Below are positions 1-6,627 of a DNA stretch of 9,231 nucleotides, piece by piece. A program made the position numbers and the translations under genes. The notes beneath the pieces were generated by a model that had not been told where the DNA came from, did no database searches, and saw nothing but the letters and a program-made list of their open reading frames with translations. Positions within the stretch are counted from its first letter, which is position 1. The number at the start of each line of letters is the position of its first letter. The stretch comes from Flammeovirgaceae bacterium UBA5867 (lineage in GTDB: Bacteria > Bacteroidota > Bacteroidia > Cytophagales > Cyclobacteriaceae): assembly GCA_002432545.1 (NCBI GenBank), contig DJFR01000201.1:11663-20893 (forward strand), read 5' to 3'.

Positions 1-632
1 CGGCTTCTAAAGGACAATCGCATGATTATATCGTGGCTGATTTCAATACACCCGATGATCTTCGTACGAAAGTAACGGACTATGCACGAACGCATACGGT
101 ACATATACTGGTAAATAACACGGGCGGACCACCGGCAGGACAAGCTATTGATGCACGTACGGAAGATTTTATACAGGCGTTCTCCAATCACTTACTGTGC
201 AATCATATTCTCACCCAGGCATTTGTTGATGGGATGAAGAAAGCAACCTATGGAAGAATCATTAATGTAATTTCGACATCGGTTAAAATTCCGATTCGTG
301 GTCTGGGTGTCTCCAATACTATTCGTGGTGCAGTAGCGAACTGGTCGAAGACACTTTCGGTGGAGCTTGCACCCTTTGGTATAACGGTGAATAACGTGTT
401 GCCGGGTTCTACCATGACGGGGCGTCTTGAATCGCTCATCACGAGTAATGCGCAGAAGGCAGGTAAAACATTTGACGAAGCAAAACAGGACATGATACGC
501 GAGATTCCTGCGGGACGTATAGCAGAGTCGCACGAAGTTGCAGCGGCTATTGCATTTCTGGCGACACCGGCTGCCGGGTATATCAACGGTATAAATGTTC
601 CGGTCGATGGTGGAAGAACAGGAAGTCTCTGA
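1..632 (+). CDS. SDR family oxidoreductase, 5'-truncated by window edge, catalytic YxxxK replaced
   Basis: The frame is open from base 3 to the TGA at 630-632, giving 209 visible residues. The GTG at 33 is an internal Val codon, so the true start and the N-terminal TGxxxGIG cofactor motif lie before base 1. Seen: an NNTGGP version of the SDR NNAG motif, GRIINVIS with the catalytic-type Ser, ELAPFGITVNNVLPG, and a C-terminal GINVPVDGG typical of 3-oxoacyl-ACP-reductase-like SDRs of about 260 residues. Where classical SDRs have YxxxK, this protein has SNTIR (Ser at 312-314, Arg at 324-326), at the correct 13-residue distance from the upstream Ser. I recall a sizeable SDR subfamily with NNxGGP plus SNxxR, so this is probably a subfamily trait and not decay. 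The aldehyde dehydrogenase starts 6 bases downstream, implying one operon. Substrate is unknown; a role in kynurenine/aminomuconate breakdown is inferred from that neighbour only. Confidence 0.9.
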   Translation, partial: ASKGQSHDYIVADFNTPDDLRTKVTDYARTHTVHILVNNTGGPPAGQAIDARTEDFIQAFSNHLLCNHILTQAFVDGMKKATYGRIINVISTSVKIPIRGLGVSNTIRGAVANWSKTLSVELAPFGITVNNVLPGSTMTGRLESLITSNAQKAGKTFDEAKQDMIREIPAGRIAESHEVAAAIAFLATPAAGYINGINVPVDGGRTGSL

Positions 633-638
633 CAGGGT

Positions 639-2081
639 ATGGAAACTCTCTATAACTATATCGAAGGTAAACTGTTGCCACCGCATGCAGGTAAGTATAT
701 AGATAACTATAATCCTGCAGAAGGAAAGGTATATAGTTTGATTCCGGATTCGGATGAGCGTGATGTGGCTGCTGCGGTTGCCGCTGCACAACACGCTTTT
801 GCTGAATGGTCATCCATGCCGGTTGATAAACGCTCGGCTATACTGTTAAGAATTGCTGATCTGATCGATCGCGATCTGGACAAGCTCGCATTGGCGGAAA
901 GTATAGATAATGGCAAACCGGTAAAACTTGCCAGGGCTGTAGATATACCGCGCGCTTCTGCCAACATGCGCTTCTTCGCCAGCGGTGCTATTCATTTTGC
1001 CAGTGAAGCACATGTTACCGGTAATGAAGCTGTAAATTATACCTTGCGTACACCGGTTGGTGTGGCAGGTTGTATATCGCCCTGGAATTTGCCGCTATAT
1101 TTGTTTACGTGGAAAATTGCGCCCGCACTGGCCGCGGGCTGTACTGTTGTAGCAAAACCCTCTGAGCTTACACCCATGACGGCTTTCCTGTTTTCGCAGT
1201 TGTGTATTGAAGCAGGTTTACCGAAGGGTGTACTAAATATAGTGCATGGCCTTGGGACGAAAGCAGGACAGGCGATTGTAGAACATCCTGATGTTACCGC
1301 TATATCATTTACCGGTGGAACAGTCACCGGCAGAAAAATAGCTGCTACGGCAGCGCCTATGTTTAAGAAATTATCGCTTGAGCTGGGCGGTAAAAATCCA
1401 AATATAGTTTTTGCTGATTGTGATTTTGAGCAGGCTATTCAGACTTCGTTGCATTCGTCCTTTTCGAACCAGGGAGAAATTTGTTTGTGTGGTTCGCGCA
1501 TTTTTGTAGAGCAAAGTATCTATCAAAAATTTACGGATGAATTTGTGAAGCGAACCACAGCGCTTGTTGTGGGTGACCCGTTACTGCCGGAGACAACTAC
1601 CGGTGCCCTGGTTTCGGAAGTACACATGAATAAAATCCTGTCCTATATAGAACTTGCAAAGCAGGAGGGAGGAGATATTCTTGCCGGGGGGAATCGTGTT
1701 GCCGTTGCAGGTAAATGTGCGCAGGGATATTTTATAGCGCCAACTGTTATTGCAGGCCTCGATCATTTATGTCGCACCAACCAGGAAGAGATATTCGGCC
1801 CGGTAGTAACCATTATGCCTTTTGAGACAGAAGACGAAGTGATCCGCTATGCGAACAGCACCACGTATGGGCTATCCGCCACACTCTGGACAGAGAACCT
1901 GAAACGTGCTCACCGCATATCAGCTCAGTTAAAGAGCGGAATCATCTGGGTAAACTGCTGGCTTTTTCGCGATCTGCGCAGTCCGTTTGGAGGTATGAAG
2001 CAATCCGGAGTGGGCCGTGAAGGCGGATGGGAAGCATTACGATTTTTTACCGAGGCCAAAAATGTTTGCATCAAACTATAG
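639..2081 (+). CDS. NAD-dependent aldehyde dehydrogenase, ALDH8A1 / 2-aminomuconate 6-semialdehyde dehydrogenase type
   Basis: This 480-residue protein is a full-length ALDH superfamily member that oxidises an aldehyde to the acid with NAD+, probably in the cytosol. Visible motifs: PWN ending at Asn150, AKPSE with Lys173, FTGG near 224-227, LELGG with general base Glu248, GEIC with nucleophile Cys282, and EEIFGPV with Glu384. Several stretches match human ALDH8A1 as I remember it: DIPR...NMRFFAS near 102-115, SSFSNQGEICLC at 273-284, NCWLFRDL at 439-446 and PFGGMKQSGVGREG at 449-462. The NCW(L)xR(D/E)L block helps separate this branch from betaine or succinate semialdehyde dehydrogenases. Members oxidise 2-aminomuconate (or 2-hydroxymuconate) semialdehyde in kynurenine or aromatic meta-cleavage pathways. 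It is probably translated with the SDR gene 6 bases upstream. Family is certain; the exact substrate is inferred, and a hydroxymuconic semialdehyde dehydrogenase is the main alternative. Confidence 0.92.
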   Translation: METLYNYIEGKLLPPHAGKYIDNYNPAEGKVYSLIPDSDERDVAAAVAAAQHAFAEWSSMPVDKRSAILLRIADLIDRDLDKLALAESIDNGKPVKLARAVDIPRASANMRFFASGAIHFASEAHVTGNEAVNYTLRTPVGVAGCISPWNLPLYLFTWKIAPALAAGCTVVAKPSELTPMTAFLFSQLCIEAGLPKGVLNIVHGLGTKAGQAIVEHPDVTAISFTGGTVTGRKIAATAAPMFKKLSLELGGKNPNIVFADCDFEQAIQTSLHSSFSNQGEICLCGSRIFVEQSIYQKFTDEFVKRTTALVVGDPLLPETTTGALVSEVHMNKILSYIELAKQEGGDILAGGNRVAVAGKCAQGYFIAPTVIAGLDHLCRTNQEEIFGPVVTIMPFETEDEVIRYANSTTYGLSATLWTENLKRAHRISAQLKSGIIWVNCWLFRDLRSPFGGMKQSGVGREGGWEALRFFTEAKNVCIKL

Positions 2082-2157
2082 ATCATGATACATTTTCTTT
2101 ATACAGCATCATCTTTTCATCTTCGATCCTATATCTTTCGATCTTTAATTTGTACGA

Positions 2158-2823
2158 ATGTCCTTCTTTGATATTAACACTATATTTTTTGAGCTGCTCG
2201 GCTATAAAATGAGCTACCTCGAATTTTTTGGATTTGTTTCAGGTGCTATCGCGGTGTGGTTGTCTGCCAAGGCTAATCTGTGGAGTTGGCCGATTGGTAT
2301 TGTTAATGTTGTATTGTCCTTCTTTTTGTATTACCAGATACAACTATATCCGGATATGTTTTTGCAGATATTCTTTTTTGTGACCAACGTATTGGGTTGG
2401 TGGCGGTGGGCGAATCCACGACCGGGTGAAGAAGATAAGCGGAATGAATTGCGCGTGAGCTTTATGGGTATATATACCTTCGTAGGTATATGTTTGGGTG
2501 GTTTGGCTGGTACAGCGGTGTTGGGTGCGTTGGCAAGTCAGTTGCATCACTGGTTCCCATCGTTCTTCCCGGTTCCGAGTGCTTTTCCGTATGCAGATTC
2601 ATTCATTACGGTGATGAGTGTTATTACTACCTTTTTTATGATCCGTAAAAAGGCTGAGTGCTGGATCATCTGGATCGTGGTGGATATTGTGGCAACGTAT
2701 CTATACTTTATCAAGGGTATTATGTTGTATAGCGTTTTGTATTTCATGTTTACGATCATTGCTTCCTTCGGTCTGTGGCATTGGATCCGGGAGTACAGAG
2801 GGTATCAAACGCAACGTGCATGA
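2158..2823 (+). CDS. pnuC: PnuC-family nicotinamide riboside transporter
   Basis: A 221-residue, strongly hydrophobic inner-membrane protein with about seven predicted helices (roughly 21-36, 43-60, 64-80, 103-128, 145-163, 167-185, 187-208). PnuC proteins carry out facilitated diffusion of nicotinamide riboside, trapped inside by phosphorylation. Family features seen: WSWPIGIVN at 42-50, the LYPDMFLQ...GWWRW block at 63-84, and SFITVMSVITTFFMIRKK followed by WIIWIVVD at 169-176, with the Trp/Asp residues typical of the family. The ATG at 2158 is preferred over ATG 2209 because Bacteroidota homologues, from memory, have a short N-terminal NTIxFxxLGYxMSY segment, present here. No Shine-Dalgarno is visible. 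The stop overlaps the start of the NadR-type kinase gene by ATGA, which favours nicotinamide riboside as substrate. PnuT (thiamine) is the alternative, but no thiamine gene or TPP riboswitch is seen. Confidence 0.9.
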   Translation: MSFFDINTIFFELLGYKMSYLEFFGFVSGAIAVWLSAKANLWSWPIGIVNVVLSFFLYYQIQLYPDMFLQIFFFVTNVLGWWRWANPRPGEEDKRNELRVSFMGIYTFVGICLGGLAGTAVLGALASQLHHWFPSFFPVPSAFPYADSFITVMSVITTFFMIRKKAECWIIWIVVDIVATYLYFIKGIMLYSVLYFMFTIIASFGLWHWIREYRGYQTQRA

Positions 2824-3785
2824 AACGGGGACTTGTTATCGGTAAATTTCTTCCGATCCATGAAGGTCATGTAGCGTTGATCCGGTTTGCAGCCGAGCAT
2901 TGTGATGAGCTGATCGTGTCAATGAGTTATACACCGCTTGATCTGATAGACCCCGCATTAAGACTGTCGTGGATCAAAGCTATATTTCAAGATTATTCAT
3001 CTATCAAGCCCGCCATGGTACTGGATGATTTTGATGATGAATCAATGCCATTACCGGAACGTACAAAGGTGTGGGCTGATTTTATCGGGCGCACGTATCC
3101 GGCTGTTGATATAATTTTTAGCTCGGAAGAATATGGTGAACCGTTCGCACAGCATCTTGGTGCAGTTCATAAAGCTTTTGATCCGCAGCGAAAGTATATT
3201 CCTGTATCGGCTACTAAAATAAGACAGCATCCTTTTCGTTACTGGAATTATATACCACCGGTTGTAAAGCCATACTTCGTTAAGAAGATATGTTTTTACG
3301 GCTCAGAGAGCACGGGTAAATCTACCATGGCTAAACGAATGGCCGAATTGTATCAGACCGAATTTGTTCCGGAGGTGGCACGCGAAATTATATCTTCCAA
3401 TGTATTTACGCTGGAAGATATAGTAACGATCGGCTACGCACACGCTGCGCGCATCGAAGAAAAAGCACGCATAGCCAACAAGATTCTTTTTTGCGATACC
3501 GATGCTATTACAACGCAGATATACTCGGTACATTACCTCGGTGCCGTTCCGGAGGTGCTGTATGAATTAGAGAGGTCGGTTCGCTATGATGTATACTTTT
3601 TGTTTGATATCGATGTGCCGTGGGTTGCTGATGATCTTCGTGACCTGGGACATCAGCGCGAAGCCATGTTCAATGTTTTTAAGAAAGCACTCGAGGTTCG
3701 GAATATACCCTATATATTAGTTCGCGGCACGTATGAAGAACGCGAAACATTGATTCGAAATGAAATCGATAGCTTGCTTCAGTAA
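2820..3785 (+). CDS. nadR: NadR-type bifunctional NMN adenylyltransferase / ribosylnicotinamide kinase
   Basis: A 321-residue cytosolic enzyme. The ATG at 2820 is chosen because it overlaps the pnuC stop (ATGA) and puts the nucleotidyltransferase motif right at the N-terminus; the in-frame ATG at 2775 would add 15 non-conserved residues inside pnuC. The N-terminal domain (about 1-150) has GKFLPIHEGH at 8-17, the GxFxPxHxGH nucleotide-transfer motif, and VSATKIR at 129-135, the (I/V)SxTxxR motif. The C-terminal P-loop kinase domain (about 155-321) has Walker A GSESTGKST at 161-169, PEVARE at 184-189, a DTD Walker-B-like site at 226-228, and PWVADDLR at 267-274, as in NadR kinases. It is expected to convert nicotinamide riboside to NMN and then NMN to NAD. 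There is no N-terminal helix-turn-helix, so it should be an enzyme without the repressor role of enterobacterial NadR. Its 3' end faces the sigma gene with an 8-base gap. Confidence 0.92.
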   Translation: MKRGLVIGKFLPIHEGHVALIRFAAEHCDELIVSMSYTPLDLIDPALRLSWIKAIFQDYSSIKPAMVLDDFDDESMPLPERTKVWADFIGRTYPAVDIIFSSEEYGEPFAQHLGAVHKAFDPQRKYIPVSATKIRQHPFRYWNYIPPVVKPYFVKKICFYGSESTGKSTMAKRMAELYQTEFVPEVAREIISSNVFTLEDIVTIGYAHAARIEEKARIANKILFCDTDAITTQIYSVHYLGAVPEVLYELERSVRYDVYFLFDIDVPWVADDLRDLGHQREAMFNVFKKALEVRNIPYILVRGTYEERETLIRNEIDSLLQ

Positions 3786-3793
3786 TACTTGTT

Positions 3794-5050
3794 TTAGCTA
3801 AGGTGCTGTATTTTTCTTTTTAATAATTCCTTCTCCGCTCCTGATGAGGTAAGCTCAAGTGCCCGTGCGTAAGATTGATGTGCCTCTGTGTTTTTGCAGA
3901 GTATAGCGTAGAAGTCTGCAAGGGCGGCATGGTATAGATAGTGGTCGTTAAGCCCGGCAATTTTTTGCAACGCTTCAAGTCCTGCTTCGCTGGATTGTGC
4001 GTAGCCTAATACAATCGCTTTGTTCATCTCTACAATCGGACTTTGTTTTACATTCGCCAGCAGTGCATAGAAGTGGTATATCTTCTTCCAGTCGGTATCT
4101 TCAAATGTTGCGGCCTCGGCATGGCACGATGCAATAATGGCTTCGAGGTGATATTCAGAAATGTCATCACCTTCGGCTGATACTTCCAGGTAGTAATTGC
4201 CACGATCAATGAGCGCTTTGTTCCAGCGACTTCGATCCTGATCTTTCAGTAACACAATAGTTCCGTCATCACCAAGCCTGGCATCTTCCCGCGATGCCTG
4301 AAAGCACATCAGCGCAAGCAATGCGTTTACAGCCGGTGTATTGGTGACTATATTTCGGGTAAGTAGCAAGTTGAGTCGTATAGCCTCTTCACAGAGATCG
4401 TTGCGAATAAGTTTATCCGGATGCGATGAGTTATACCCTTCGTTGAAGAGTAAATATAGCGCATGCAATACGGTGTCAAGTCGTGCCGGTAATGCTGACG
4501 CTAAAGGTACCTCCAGGTTTATCTCTTCTTCTCTTATCTTTTCACGCGCACGGTAAATTCTTTTCGCAACGGTGTCTTCGCTCGTGAGAAATGCATTGGC
4601 TATTTCTGCTGTGCTTAACCCGCAGAGTACTTTTAGTGTAAAGGCCAGTTGTGATTCGTACGGTATAGCAGGGTGACAGCACGCAAACATCATACGCAAC
4701 TGACTGTCTTCAATTTCATTTTCCAGAAACAGTTGACTAATAGCCGGTGATAATGTCCATTCAGATTGAAGTGCTTTGGCGATAGCTTCTTCATGATGCT
4801 GATGAACCCTTTGCTGCCGGATAACATCTACCGCTTTACGTTTAGCAACCGTATATAGCCATGCCGATGGGTTTTCAGGAATGCCTTTAAAACTCCATGT
4901 TGACATTGCCTTGAGCAGTGTGTCCTGCACTATATCCTGGGCAACCTCAAACGAACCAAAGCCCAGCAACCGCGTAAGGACAGCTGTCATCTTACCAGCT
5001 TCGTGCCGAAAGAGGTGACTTACCAGTTGATTGACGTTTTGCTCGGGCAT
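3794..5050 (-). CDS. ECF RNA polymerase sigma factor with DUF6596/TPR-like C-terminal extension (ECF42-like)
   Basis: A 418-residue protein, about twice the length of a minimal ECF sigma factor. Sigma2 spans about 10-85: FEVAQDIVQDTLLKA at 34-48 and NPSAWLYTVAKRKAVDVIR at 60-78. Sigma4 spans about 113-175: RMMFACCHPAI at 119-129, then GLSTAEIANAF and the recognition-helix region EDTVAKRIYRAREKI at 158-172. Beyond this are YLLFNEGY at 199-206, the DUF6596 hallmark, and a helical segment with SPIVEMNKAIVLGY at 337-350 resembling the TPR-like extension of this group. As I recall, ECF42-type factors lack a classical anti-sigma factor, carry a regulatory C-terminus and are encoded near DGPF/YCII proteins; one lies here at 6245-6589. 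The upstream 72-base gap shows no obvious TGTC/CGTC promoter. The gene is convergent with nadR and divergent from a hypothetical lipoprotein gene. The family is firm; the ECF42 group label is from memory of the architecture. Confidence 0.9.
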   Translation of the reverse strand: MPEQNVNQLVSHLFRHEAGKMTAVLTRLLGFGSFEVAQDIVQDTLLKAMSTWSFKGIPENPSAWLYTVAKRKAVDVIRQQRVHQHHEEAIAKALQSEWTLSPAISQLFLENEIEDSQLRMMFACCHPAIPYESQLAFTLKVLCGLSTAEIANAFLTSEDTVAKRIYRAREKIREEEINLEVPLASALPARLDTVLHALYLLFNEGYNSSHPDKLIRNDLCEEAIRLNLLLTRNIVTNTPAVNALLALMCFQASREDARLGDDGTIVLLKDQDRSRWNKALIDRGNYYLEVSAEGDDISEYHLEAIIASCHAEAATFEDTDWKKIYHFYALLANVKQSPIVEMNKAIVLGYAQSSEAGLEALQKIAGLNDHYLYHAALADFYAILCKNTEAHQSYARALELTSSGAEKELLKRKIQHLS

Positions 5051-5122
5051 TCATAAAAGTATGGATTTTTCTGATTCGATGCAGTATATTGTAGATGATA
5101 CCAAATCGGATATGTGCTGCAT

Positions 5123-5626
5123 ATGAAGAGAAAATTTGTGAAGCATTTAACCTATATCGTAATTGTTTTTGCATGTGTGATTTCTTGTCAGTCCGATAAG
5201 GAGAAGATTGTTGAGGGCGATCTGTACTTTAAATTATTCGACTTTGAACGATACTTTGATGCACCGGAAAGTTCATTGGTACATATTGAAAACGCTGTTA
5301 AGTCGATGGGCGGTGACACGTTAACCAAGCAAGACTTAGCTTTTAAGTATCTAGTTGAGCACAATCTGCTTCGTAAGCCATTTATTCGGATAAGATTATA
5401 TAATGGTGACAATAAAATCCTTCTTCTTGACAGTGCAGACTATTCACAATTTGTTCAGTATAAATGGTCTGACTTAGTCCGAAATAAAGAGAAAGTGAGA
5501 ATTAAAGTAGCTGTGAGAGAATTTGATTATCCTCATTTTTTAATAGATGAAACTGAAAGAGCATACGATGGGCTAAAGGTTTTATCAGTCGATAAAGTTG
5601 AAGGTGAAACTTATTGGAAAAAGTAA
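5123..5626 (+). CDS. Hypothetical lipoprotein, unrecognised family, A+T-rich
   Basis: I do not recognise this 167-residue protein. The ATG at 5123 gives a good type II signal peptide: MKRKFVKH charged start, a hydrophobic core to about residue 19, and lipobox V-I-S-C with Cys22, followed by QSDKEK. A GTG at 5114 would add three residues. The mature part is hydrophilic and mixed alpha/beta in appearance, with no known motif seen; a FIRIRLYNGDNKILLLDS stretch and a later KVRIKVAVREF stretch suggest beta strands. Export and anchoring in the inner or outer membrane are inferred from the lipobox. By hand count seven sequence lines of this gene (5161-5580) contain about 36% G+C, compared with about 48-50% for two lines of the neighbouring sigma gene, which hints at separate origin. 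It lies between the sigma gene and its likely YCII/SnoaL partners, on the opposite strand. That it is a real gene is likely, from the signal peptide and complete frame. Confidence 0.72.
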   Translation: MKRKFVKHLTYIVIVFACVISCQSDKEKIVEGDLYFKLFDFERYFDAPESSLVHIENAVKSMGGDTLTKQDLAFKYLVEHNLLRKPFIRIRLYNGDNKILLLDSADYSQFVQYKWSDLVRNKEKVRIKVAVREFDYPHFLIDETERAYDGLKVLSVDKVEGETYWKK

Positions 5627-5639
5627 TTAATTTATCTAT

Positions 5640-5686
5640 GCATCATGACGCCCCGTAAGAGTCACTTGCCTCCAGGACTCTGATGC
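5640..5686. repeat. Two-part inverted repeat in a convergent intergenic gap
   Basis: AGAGTC (5658-5663) is the inverse complement of GACTCT (5676-5681), with a 12-base loop. Outside it GCATC (5640-5644) pairs with GATGC (5682-5686), leaving a 13-base bulge on the left side only. It sits between the convergent 3' ends of the hypothetical lipoprotein gene (stop 5626) and the SnoaL-like gene (stop 5716). A bidirectional transcript end is possible, but neither side has a U-tract, so it is not called a terminator. Confidence 0.4.
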
Positions 5687-5715
5687 TTCGAGATACAATT
5701 GTAACTATAAAACAG

Positions 5716-6144
5716 CTACTCCTGATCGTAATAGGTAGCATCGCGGATAATCTTGCCATTTTTAAATGTTAATACCGAAACGATCGGAAGTTTAAAAGAT
5801 ATACTATCTTCCATGCTTCCAGTGGCGATAAACTCTATTGTTACTTTATCTCCGGAAGGATACATTCCCACTACTTCATCGTGCAGATCGGGAAATATTT
5901 TTTGGAGCTCGCTATATTTAGCAACTGTCTCTTGTTGTGTTTTTGTTACGTAGTCTTTGCCGAAAGCAGGATCAAGAAACAACGCATTGTCCGTATAGTA
6001 CAATGCCATCGCTTGCCACTCATGCTTGTTAAATGCTTCGAACATTTTTTGTGTAATCGCTATATTTTGTTGTTGCGTATGGTCTGGCGAGCTGCATGCT
6101 GCACTCATCGTCAATGCAAAAAGGTATAGGTATAGATTTGTCAT
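5716..6144 (-). CDS. SnoaL/NTF2-like domain lipoprotein
   Basis: A 142-residue protein. The ATG at 6144 is chosen over the in-frame ATG at 6255 because the longer form would add 37 unconserved residues overlapping the YCII gene, while the shorter form begins with a hydrophobic segment ending SAAC (Cys17) followed by SSP, a plausible though imperfect lipobox. The n-region lacks the usual Lys/Arg and position -3 is Ser instead of Leu, so lipidation is uncertain. Residues about 27-140 look like a SnoaL-like/NTF2-fold domain: MFEAFNKHEWQAMALYYTDN near 34-53, a WLDP-like FLDPAFG at 57-62, IFPDLHDEVVGMYPSGDKV at 83-101, VTIEFIATG, and a C-terminal VLTFKNGKIIRDATYYD. Such folds can be enzymes (cyclases, isomerases) or simple ligand-binding proteins; no catalytic assignment is possible. 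It lies 100 bases after the YCII gene on the same strand and is probably co-transcribed with it. Confidence 0.85.
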   Translation of the reverse strand: MTNLYLYLFALTMSAACSSPDHTQQQNIAITQKMFEAFNKHEWQAMALYYTDNALFLDPAFGKDYVTKTQQETVAKYSELQKIFPDLHDEVVGMYPSGDKVTIEFIATGSMEDSISFKLPIVSVLTFKNGKIIRDATYYDQE

Positions 6145-6172
6145 AAGCTGGATACTAGTATAGAGGAGTGAC

Positions 6173-6208
6173 AGGTTGCCAGATAACGTGCTGGAAATCT
6201 GACAACCC
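6173..6208 (-). other. Strong RNA hairpin between the YCII and SnoaL-like genes
   Basis: On the minus strand, positions 6208-6197 pair with 6184-6173 over 12 positions around a 12-base loop (6185-6196). Two of the pairs are G.U wobbles in the minus-strand RNA; in a plus-strand RNA the same positions would be A-C mismatches, so the structure fits transcription in the direction of the genes. There is no U-run after the stem, so a processing site, mRNA stabiliser or attenuator is as likely as a terminator. Confidence 0.55.
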
Positions 6209-6244
6209 TGAAAATTTCTTGTTATGGAGTAGGCAGGAGTGTGC

Positions 6245-6589
6245 CTACATATCAAACTTCATAACCTCGCGTACTTCTACGCTTCCTTCGTATTCATAGT
6301 CCGGGCATTCTTTCGCTAACTCGGTTGCTTCATCTAAACTTTTGGCGAGTACAACAAAGTAACCTCCGGTAATTTCTTTTCCTTCTGCGTACGGACCATC
6401 GGTAACAGTCTTCTTTACTCCTGATATGGTTTTACCACTTACCGGCAGCAGTGCTTCACCACCGGCATAGCGCTCGGCCTTGGTAAGTTTCTCTACCCAG
6501 GCGAACCACTTTTGCATGTGCGCCTGCTGTGCTTCCGGTGATAGATGACTTACATCGCCACCGCGAAATAAAAACATGTACTTTTCCAT
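6245..6589 (-). CDS. YCII/DGPF-domain protein
   Basis: A 114-residue protein filling the whole YCII-related (DGPF) family length. Features: a first strand KYMFLFRGG at 3-11, the helix QQAHMQKWFAWVEKL near 21-35, the signature VTDGPYAEGKEITGGYFVV at 62-80 where DGPF is DGPY, the helix SLDEATELAKECP at 84-96, and a last strand VEVREVM at 104-110. These are small ferredoxin-like alpha/beta-barrel dimers; their molecular role in ECF loci is not known to me, and the hydrolase-like chemistry shown for some YciI proteins cannot be assumed. The gene commonly neighbours ECF sigma factors with long C-terminal extensions, and one is present at 3794-5050. A TGTC/CGTC promoter-like pair lies upstream, giving a predicted leader of about 30 bases. 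The gene is divergent from acylphosphatase. Confidence 0.92.
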   Translation of the reverse strand: MEKYMFLFRGGDVSHLSPEAQQAHMQKWFAWVEKLTKAERYAGGEALLPVSGKTISGVKKTVTDGPYAEGKEITGGYFVVLAKSLDEATELAKECPDYEYEGSVEVREVMKFDM

Positions 6590-6627
6590 GATTGTTAAAG
6601 TTTAAGGTTGAACAAAATTTACATCAT

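Noticed and set aside
33..35. GTG at 33 as the start of a short complete SDR
   Set aside because: The frame stays open upstream to base 3 with SDR-like residues, and the conserved cofactor-binding N-terminus would be absent; the gene is simply cut by the window edge.
192..794. Long open frames on the minus strand across the SDR/ALDH junction and within other genes
   Set aside because: They lie opposite well-identified genes and their translations show no family motifs, signal peptides or sensible composition; they are shadow frames.
2119..2143. Near-repeat ATCTTCGATC / ATCTTTCGATC before pnuC, as an operator or riboswitch
   Set aside because: The repeat is short and low in complexity, no stable fold is visible, and the 76-base gap shows no recognisable NAD-linked riboswitch.
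2775..2819. An upstream in-frame ATG giving the NadR-type enzyme 15 extra residues
   Set aside because: It lies deep inside pnuC, the extra residues are not family-like, and the ATG at 2820 gives a normal ATGA overlap with the GKFLPIHEGH motif at the N-terminus.
6145..6255. A longer SnoaL-like protein starting at 6255
   Set aside because: It would overlap the end of the YCII gene, run through the hairpin, and bury the signal-peptide-like segment inside the protein.
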